DNA from: Amphiduros pacificus
Taxonomy: Eukaryota; Annelida; Polychaeta; Phyllodocida; Hesionidae
Assembly (NCBI GenBank): GCA_949316495.1
Contig: OX439004.1
Coordinates: 39,500,561-39,564,560, forward strand
Direction: 5' to 3'
Length of the DNA: 64,000 nt
Part shown: positions 52,340 through 64,000 of the stretch, one piece after another
Numbering within the stretch: position 1 is the stretch's first letter
How the letters are laid out: each line of letters opens with the position of its first letter
The notes under the pieces: generated by a model
The model's input: the letters and a program-made list of their open reading frames with translations, nothing else
The model's database searches: none
What the model was told of the DNA's origin: nothing
Made by a program: the position numbers and the translations under genes

Positions 52340-53227
52340 TCAGAACTCAGAACTCAGAACTTTTATTGGCTAACTTCATACAATAAAAGAGAAGTATCAA
52401 GCTCAATACACTACATGTATCTACACACAAACATCTGACAAAATAGAAAACAAGACACACAGGGAGGGATAGTTACATTTAACTATAGACAATGGCAGGT
52501 TTGAGATTTAATAATAGATTAGCACCACCTCTCCTGGTGGAAGCTGTTGAGAGCAGGTGACATCTGGTGTCAAAATGATATAGGTGACTAGCACAGCTAC
52601 AATGAAACCATAGCTGTCCACCAAGGAGAGGTTTAAAATGACTACATGCTAAAAACATGCTAAATGAGTTTATATGAGGACATTTTTTTACCCTAATTTA
52701 TAGATATATTTTTTTACATAATATTTTTTACATAACTGGTTTTTATAATATTTAAAATGACTACATAGATATAATAATATGACTACATAATAATAATAAT
52801 CAAATACAAAATAAAGATATCAGCAAAACACATATATGTGAGACATTGGTCTCTTCAAAACATGCTAAATGAGTTTACACGAGGACATTTTTTTACCCTG
52901 ATTTAAAGATATATTTTTTACATAATATTTTTTACATAACTGGTTTTTATAATATTTGTAATTTGGCCATCTTTTACAGGCCCCCACCCCCTCTTTATTG
53001 CTACTTGGTGTAGGAAATCACTGACAATTGAGAAAAGTTCCTGATCTTCACTTCTCATTATAAAATTAGATTTTTCATGTATGGACATGTTACTGAAGAG
53101 GGGGAATATTGTTTCTAATTTGCTGTACATCTCTTGTCTTTCCTTTTCATATATATTACAGTTAAGTATCAAATGTTGTTCATCCTCGGTTATTTTGCAT
53201 TTTGTACAAATTTTGTACAAATAACGA
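52340..53227 (-). mobile_element. LINE 3' end, 5'-truncated
   Basis: The frame 53220-52918 (minus) encodes the C-terminal zinc-knuckle region of a non-LTR retrotransposon polymerase: CTKCKITEDEQHLILNC fits CxxC-x7-H-x4-C, followed by YEKERQEM. The 3'UTR carries two tandem copies of about 110 bp (52861-52972 and 52653-52765), and the element ends in three TTCTGAG heptamers near 52340. It is truncated just upstream of the knuckle. Confidence 0.75.
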
Positions 53228-53384
53228 TTTTAAGATGAAAGGCAGAGGCGACAATGCACCAAACAGGCTGTCGCCGCTGTTCCCGGATGTGCCATATGCA
53301 AAGAATTGAGTCAAATACGATCGCAGCACTCTAAAATTGCAGCATATATGGGAGAGCATATAGGGAGAATTATCCATTATCTAA

Positions 53385-53770
53385 TCTGACCCCATCTAAT
53401 CTAATTTATTCTGATCTATCATTATCTAATCTATTCTAATTTGCTCTAATATATTCTAATCTATCAAACCCTAATCTTATCTATTTTAACCTTACCTATT
53501 CTGTTCTTTTCTATTATAATATATTCTTATCTTATCTATTCTAATATATTCCAATCTATTCATATGTTTTCTGACATCCGCTTTAATATCAGCTAGCCTT
53601 TTCTAATTTAATCTAATCTATTATAATCGAAATCTATTCTAATGATCTATTCTAATCCATTTTAATCTATTCTAATCTATTCTCATATTTTCTATTCTAT
53701 TCTGATCTATTATAATCTTATATTTTCTAATTCATTCTTCTCCATACTGATCTATAGTACTGTAATTCAA
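53385..53770. repeat. Degenerate (TCTAATCTAT)n repeat
   Basis: Variants of TCTAATCTAT, TCTATTCTAAT and TTCTAATCTA run for about 385 bp. It is not a telomeric TTAGGG motif. Confidence 0.85.
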
Positions 53771-55512
53771 TCTAATGCCAATGGCCAATCTTCTTGCGAA
53801 TGATATTAATGTTGACAATGTGAAGAATCCATCATATGAAACATCCCACGTGTGAAAAACGATTGAATTAATGATTTTCTAGCTGAATTATTTTACACCA
53901 AGAAGAAATAAATTGATGACCAGGTGTTCTGACACGTAATTTACTGCTTCTAGATTGAATATTCATGTTAATCCAGTCAATCTTTAAAAAAAAACAATTT
54001 CATTATCTCTATATATACTTACTTTATATTTATGATCCTAATCTGCATGGGGTTTTAGGAAGAAGGCATAGGGATTAAACCTTACAGGAAGAAGGATGAT
54101 TTTAAGCATAACTTACTTTTTGCCTTTAAAGTCAGCCCAAATTTCTTTATAACCTTAGGATTACCTTTGACATCACTTAGTCTGGATGAAATTTCCAAAA
54201 CAATTCTCACAGTCATCCAGACAAGGCTATTTTGTCTGGAAGTATACTTGTGAATATGTACTTATGGATTGCATTGGATATTCAAAATGTGGTATCTCAG
54301 ATTGTATCATTTTCTTTGTGCAGTTATAGGTCTTCTGCAATTTAGACCATATTGTAGGATACAGGACGTGAAGATCCAAGCCGGAACTGTGGAGGAGGCT
54401 GCAGAGAAGCCAACAGGCCAATGCTCATTAGTATGCACACATATCCCGTTAAAAGGGCCCCCAAATCGTTACTCGAAGAGCAGAAACCACTTGCCTAGAA
54501 GATCCACGACACTCAGTCTCGTGACTGTCACTTGTATAGACTTTGGGTGCATTATCAAGCCTGAGGGCTCTGGACAGTTATCAGCATTTGGATATTTCAT
54601 ATATCACGCTCTTGCCATGCCTTCCTAGCCAGACAATAGCGTATACTGTCACCGAATAAAGACGACTATTGTGCATAGCATACGCTGACTCTGCAGTCCT
54701 TCTTACCTCCCCAGCAGATAGGTAGAGCTAGGTTAGGCCCCAGCTCACTTACCCAGCGAGTAGATTCATATATCCCCGCATATGTCCCCGTAGGCACAAT
54801 ACATGCGTAGCAATATGACAATAACACACAATAAAGAGGTATGTTCTGTAAACGTAAGCGTACTGCCTTTACTAAAAAACCTGACTGTATCCCGGAGCTT
54901 GCATTTAATAAATATCGATTGAATTAACTATAAATTGAAAATTCAGAGCATGGAAACCATTAAAATTATCATATTGAGAATCATGATTTTCTCTGAGAGT
55001 GGCAACCAAATGATAAACCCTTTGATTCAAATCACCTCTCCTCCTTTTGACCTCAGATAAAGTTTGTTCATACATTGTCCTACATGTCTTACATTTTACC
55101 AACTCATAAATATCAGACTCTCTTTTACCAATGAAGATGTTGACATATCAAAAAGACCATGTTGATATTTTTCTCAAATAAGATTATCTTTAAAACTAGC
55201 GCATTTATGAAATCTTATCTTAATACCTGACCAAAGTGCTGTTTTGCTGGTGACAGATCAATAGAATATATCATGACAATTATCGATTTGAAACATGTAA
55301 GACCCTTGAAAGTCCCACATTACTGCGTACTGGAAAAAAACCTACAGACAAGCGCTAGCTTTACTAGGCAGCAAGTGACCATTTATCGTGAACTGATCGG
55401 TTCCTTTTTGGGCAGGTATCTTTTTGGGAGCATCATCGATTTGTTCTCACAGACTTTGGGTCTCAAGTAACTTCTGCTTTTGTATTGATACTGCTCGTTC
55501 AATACATGTGTA
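53771..55512. other. Intergenic; one orphan frame and one GC-shifted block
   Basis: The block at about 54330-54900 is richer in GC and has two AATAAA motifs (54655, 54831). It could be an old long-terminal-repeat remnant, but no ends or partner copy were seen. A minus frame at 55130-54905 (VKCKTCRTMYEQTLSEVKRR) is unassigned. Nothing else was recognised. Confidence 0.3.
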
Positions 55513-59119
<3,607 letters not shown>

Positions 59120-59346
59120 GAAACATAATACACAGACAATTTGAAAATCTCTGACTTAATTTACGTTTGATATTCATACAATGACCAATTTAATTATTTC
59201 AATTTCATATATTACAATTTATTATAATAAATAATATAATCAAAAGTACCTATGTTAACTACATGCTTTTATCCATCTGGTTCATCTGGTTTAATGATGT
59301 ATTTGTCTTCTACTATATATTGTACATAAGACAGCAAGCATATAAC

Positions 59347-59352
59347 AATAAA
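59347..59352 (+). promoter_or_regulatory. Polyadenylation signal of the M6PR-like gene
   Basis: AATAAA 228 nt past the stop codon is the first in the 3' flank. Confidence 0.5.
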
Positions 59353-60848
59353 TTTATAACTTTAACATGGATTACATACTGGGGAATGGTAGCGATTCAT
59401 TGTAAATATATAGGGTTTTGAATAAATGTAATTATCGGGAATATAAAATTTTATATATACAGGATAATAATCATCATCATTTTCATCATTACAACTATTC
59501 ATCATAACCAAAATAAAAATAGGTGTTTCTCTAAAAAGGGAGTGAACTGAAATCACAAGAAAAAAACATGCAGAAGATGGCAAAGACATCGTCCGACTGG
59601 TTTGAATAATATCTTCTCAGACAGGAGTTGTTCCCGGGATCTCTGTCCAAGCTTTTTATATCAAAGAAATATTTCTTGAATACCTATGGATTTACCATGG
59701 TTCCAGCTTGACGATTAAGAACATGATCATATGTGCTACTAAAAACCAATAACACATTTCTTGCACTTCCTCTAATAATAATGGAATTCTTTGTTGCTTC
59801 TAAAAAGACATTCATTATGTGAATCGAAGTTTCAATTTAGACAAAACATAAATATATTTTCCAATGTATCCACACTCATTTAACAAAATGCCGATCAATG
59901 GTGAGCTGAAATGCTTGGTGAGACAAGCAGTGCTGTGGAGCGTATAACCGGCGACACATTTTTTGTTTCCATATCCTTAATTCCATATCCTTGATGATGA
60001 TCCATACATCCCATTAATTAGGATAAAGTCACCTATGATAGCTTTAGTTACTAAACAAATTGCAGCATGGGAAGAAAAACAAATATGAAATTAAATATTC
60101 AGAGAATGGCAGGTGCCACGAGTCTTTGATAGTACTTTCTACTGTGTTCATAATTCCCTTTGAACTACAAATCTCCCTATGTAATCTAAGAAACCGCATT
60201 GTGGGCACAATTCCCTGTATTTAAATTCTATGCAAGATCAAAACCACTTTTTTCATGTCACTTATATTTTATTGTCATTAGATTAACATGATACATGTTA
60301 TGAGATTATTGAAAACCATGTCCAAAACATGTTTAATACCTTCACAAATCAGCGTAATTTGAGTATATAACAGATTGATAATTCACGTGATGTTGATTAA
60401 ATTATGGACCATTTAGTAAGCAATGTAGGAAAATATGTATCAAAAGAAAATACAATAAATAAGAATCTATATTTATGACAGATAGGAAAATGTTAAGTTG
60501 AAACAAATCTGATTAATTTGAATTGTCACAAATTAAAAGGTAATATACAATTAGACTAAATATGTTACTCAACACGTGGACATACAGTCAAACTACATGT
60601 CTATTTGTTTGAATTTATATTCCTGATATCAATCTGCCAAAAACACCAGTCTGTATCCTGATACCTCTCAAGACCTGCAAGTGAAATATACATGCAGAAC
60701 AATTTTGCTGATTTAATTCTTTTCACGAAATATGTAGCTCTTAATTGATTATCGATATTTAAAAAAGAGTTCTAATGGCATTTGCATCAACTCATTTTGT
60801 TCGGGCTTTCTAGCTTATTTTCATCGTCTGAATCAAAAGTAATGTGAC
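59353..60848. other. Convergent intergenic region, no supported gene
   Basis: It lies between two genes pointing toward each other. AT-rich, with no exon recognised beyond a possible short alternative 3' exon of the minus-strand gene near 60650-60680. Confidence 0.4.
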
Positions 60849-63800
60849 TTACTGAAATAGACACGTGACAACAATTGTCATTTCCAACCGGATATTACCA
60901 TCAAAATCTGGGACTTGCCGATCGCAATCTGGTATCACACAACACCCTGCCATCTGAGGCCGCACCTGGAACTAAAAACCATAAAGTCAAAAATGTACTT
61001 GAATTCTAAATATAATTTCCATGGATCTGGTGGATCATATCCTTCTGAATAGTAGTGAGGTTAGTGTCTTCAATGAACGTAGGCAGGGGTCTTCCAGGCT
61101 TTGCTGTTAAAATGCATAATATCTACTATATGGGTGTATTCATAAGACAAAGACCAAAGAGATACATTTTAATCTAAAGTCTTGAATGTCTTATATTTTC
61201 TTGCTGCTTGAGCAATATACGGTTGATGTAGCAATTTTATGTTATGAAAGTTGAACAGAAACACCAAATTATTGCTTGAAAACAATCTATCTATCTATTT
61301 AAAATTTACTTATTCAAGTGAACCACAATTTGTAGTAAGAAAGCATGTTTCTAAATAACCCTGGCTATGTTACCTCGTTGTCTAATTCTGACTTCATACT
61401 GGAGAGTATGGACCATATACCATCTTGGGTGGAGCCCCTATTGGCTACAGAGCCGTACAGCCCTCGGATGTTGAGACCCCTGGCATAGGCGATTGGGGTG
61501 ACCTTGGAGAAACGCCAGTCTGTCCGGGTTATCATGTCACAACTTGCCTCCATCCCCGATAAGTTCTCCAATAGGTGGCTCATGTCCCAGGGCTGTCAGA
61601 ATATTACAAGCTTTCAACTGATTAATCCATTCTGTTTGGCTTTTTATGCATTTCGGTTATTTCAAATTCCGAATAGACATTATTTCTATACATTTATTAT
61701 GCAAGATCAAAATGTTCATAACAATTGAATGTCTAAAATGGGTAATAAACGATTTGATATTTGCGAGATTTCTTACATTGACATTCTGTTTCCTGTTTAC
61801 AATTTTCATTCAAATGCAACGAACCCTGTCAACAGAGACGTGTATTTCAAGCCAAAGCACGTGCATGGTTTGCTATATTAAGCTGCCAATATGGGCCAAT
61901 CAATAACAAGTTGATCCTTCAGCCCGGTTGAACGGGAAGTTTACAAAACATGACCCCTACCCCTTGTGTTGAATCTAATGACTGTTAATAATATTCAAGT
62001 GTTCAAAGTTTAATCCAAAAAGTGCCTACCACAAACAGAGCTTGCCGAGTGAGGTCATACTGCTCTGAGGTGAATGCTCGGACCTTTCCCAGTGCTGAAA
62101 CATTGAATTATGATTAATTATTGCAATATATTACACACTATAATTTTGAAAGTGAGTGAGTGAGACAGTGACTGAGTGAGTAAGTGATTGTGTGAGTGAG
62201 TAAATGAGTCATGGGTTACTTTAAGCAGGAAGCCAGAAGGTAGTCAGGCAATGTGTCCACATGATATTTTTTCCATTTATGATCTCATTTTCTGAAAGGG
62301 TCGTGAAAAACCATTTCACAATTTCAATTTTCACCACTCTCCACACAAAGTGCTGGGGAAAACTTTTTCATGATGGAAATATACTTGTTAAATCACAGCT
62401 TCTGGCAGTAGCTTTTAAGAAAATACTAATACTCTGTAGTCTGTTACCATGGAAACATTACTTTATATATATATAACTGCTTCAATGCTATAATTGTGAG
62501 TCCAATCCTTGAATGTGCTCATACAGATGTGATGGAAAACTGATAATAAGAGAAAAATAAGAGCAAAAAATGATTATTGTCGGTTAACTTTATGAAGTCC
62601 AAATTGAAATAAATTGGATTTTTTTTTATAAAGATGGTTGTCATAGCAACATGCCATCACCACAGCAACTAGCTGATGGCATGATTGGATGTATCTCTTT
62701 TGTTCCAGCACGACACCAAATATGAATTTTATTGTACATGGTACTTGGAAGATATTAAAGAAACACTCTGGTTCCCAGATATCCTAAAAAAATGGGCTTG
62801 GTTGCCATGGCGATCCAAATATAAAAAAGTAGACCAGAAATGTTGCCTTAAACAACCCCCAAAAACTTCAGATACATCTCTACACCATATCCAAAATCCA
62901 GCCGCGTGATCCGCGCGAAAGCTAACTCCTAAAATAAACCTCCTACAGGATCTGGCCTCTCTATTAGGAGTACTTTGCTTTATTTATGACTAACCTCTTG
63001 TTTGGGACCTGTCTGTATATCTATAACTGGGATCTCTTTCCCTCTCATTGTCTCGTGCAAGTCTCTCCTGCTCCGCCTTTAGTTCCATCTCTCTTTTATA
63101 TTCTATTTCTCTCTGTCTCTCGGCTTCTCTCTCTTCCGCCAGGAGTCTTGCGCGTTCCCTTTCTATTTGCAATTCTCTGTCACGTTCTCTTTCCCTCTCA
63201 TTGTCTCGTGCAAGTCTCTCCTGCTCCGCCTTTAGTTCCATCTCTCTTTTATATTCTATTTCTCTCTGTCTCTCGGCTTCTCTCTCTTCCGCCAGGAGTC
63301 TTGCGCGTTCCCTTTCTATTTGCAATTCTCTGTCACGTTCGACGAGTTGTTCCCTTTCTAGTTCTTCTCTCCTCAGTTGCCACTGGCGGGCTTGCTCCCT
63401 CTCTCTCTCGGTCTCTCTCTCTAACTCCTCTTGTCGCTGCAATTCTCTCAGCCGTTCACGATCTTTATCCAGCTCATTGTCTCTCTCTATTTCTCTTTGT
63501 CTCTCCAGTTCTCTCTGCCTCTCATAATACCTTTCTCTCTCAATGTCTCTCTTGACTTCCTCTTCTCTCTCTAGTTCCCTTCTTCGTTCAAGATCTCGGT
63601 CTCTTGTATTTGTTCTTTCCAGTTCTTTTTGTCTCTCTAATTCTCTGTCTCGCTCTTTCTGTTGTCTTTCCATCTCTCTCCGTCTTTCGGTTTCATATTT
63701 TATTTCTAACTCCCTTCTTCTCTCTAGCTCTCTTTGTCTTTCTCTACTTCTCTGTGGGCCACCTGGTCTTTCTTGTAACCTATCCCTTTCAAATGCACTG

Positions 63801-64000
63801 TCTTGTTCCTTGTCACTCAATATTTTGTCATCTCTATTTTCCAGGTCAAGTGGTATCCCACTTTCTAAATCATGTCTTTCCCTTGGGGTCCCTTTTGCCT
63901 CCCTTAACCTTTCCTCCCTTGTTATCTTTCTCCTCTCCTTTGGATTATCTATTTCATATTCCATTTTTTCTGTTTTTCTTCCAGTAAAGGCCCCCACTAA
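60849..64000 (-). CDS. Unrecognised protein: Arg/Glu-rich coiled coil plus Cys-containing C-terminal domain (5' end outside window)
   Basis: Minus-strand exons 62995-64000 (open to the window edge), 62030-62094, 61374-61592 and 60849-60971 (TAA) join in phase. The first is a single long charged helix of ELERQRE/ERERDR type, about 300 residues, with a 51-residue segment duplicated exactly. The last three form a compact non-repetitive domain: ALGKVRAFTSEQYDLTRQ, PWDMSHLLENLSGM, TRTDWRFSKVTPIAYARGLN, GLYGSVANRGSTQDGIW, FQVRPQMAGCCVIPDCD, and a C-terminus LEMTIVVTCLFQ. Coding is supported by consistent phases, good borders and higher GC. A GTAAGT donor overlaps the stop codon, so the last residues are uncertain. 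I do not recognise the family, and no function is proposed. Confidence 0.75.
62159..62212. repeat. (GTGA)n simple repeat
   Basis: GTGAGTGAGTGAGACAGTGA and similar imperfect GTGA units fill about 50 bp of an intron of the coiled-coil gene. Confidence 0.8.
63033..63338 (-). repeat. Exact 153-bp tandem duplication within coding sequence
   Basis: 63033-63185 and 63186-63338 appear identical base for base. The 153-bp unit is 51 codons, so the duplication keeps the frame and adds 51 residues of coiled coil (containing RARLLAEEREAERQREIEYK). Confidence 0.9.

Noticed and set aside
53385-53770. (TCTAA)-rich tract considered as interstitial telomeric repeat
   Set aside because: The motif is degenerate TCTAATCTAT and not TTAGGG or another known animal telomere repeat.
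62986-63987. Ser/Leu-rich plus-strand frames (189, 159 and 127 aa)
   Set aside because: Antisense shadows of the Arg/Glu coiled-coil exon. The minus frame has splice-phase continuity with three further exons.

Overview
Eukaryotic, AT-rich, intron-rich DNA from a bilaterian animal. The gene set (metabotropic glutamate receptor-like GPCR, elastase-type protease, CYP2-type P450, EAPP, integrin beta, M6P receptor-like protein) and the repeats (tRNA-derived SINEs, tandem 'ACCTTGA' modules ending in a tetranucleotide microsatellite and a hairpin) best fit a lophotrochozoan, most likely a mollusc. The species cannot be read from the sequence. All exon models come from reading frames, GT/AG borders and phase bookkeeping by eye. 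No database search was run.

Layout. 0.2-3.1 kb (+): last three coding exons of an mGluR-like receptor. 4.0-7.5 kb: minisatellite, SINE and other dispersed repeats. 7.85-10.7 kb (+): chymotrypsin/elastase-type serine protease in five visible exons. 12.47-13.11 kb: 26-bp minisatellite. 13.2-17.3 kb (-): complete nine-exon CYP2-clan P450 (521 aa). 17.9-23.3 kb: gene-free, with an (AT)n tract, a LINE fragment, a 178-bp tandem array interrupted by a 1.9-kb composite element, and a MITE. 23.9-26.4 kb (-): complete five-exon EAPP (341 aa). 26.5-27.9 kb: repeats. 32.0-44.8 kb (-): complete integrin beta (802 aa) with a pair of homologous 84-nt alternative exons. 45-55.5 kb: gene-poor, with a 5'UTR intron, nested inverted-repeat elements and a LINE 3' end. 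55.5-59.1 kb (+): complete seven-exon M6PR/ATG27-like protein (263 aa). 60.8-64.0 kb (-): 3' part of an unrecognised gene with a long Arg/Glu coiled coil and a Cys-containing C-terminal domain.

The genes do not form an operon or a pathway. The most notable observation is the duplicated, phase-matched exon pair in the ligand-binding beta-I domain of the integrin, which looks mutually exclusive and recalls the alternative exon 4 of Drosophila myospheroid. The most structured non-coding feature is an element with eleven repeats spaced 144-148 bp, each carrying nuclear-receptor-like half sites, inserted in another tandem array.
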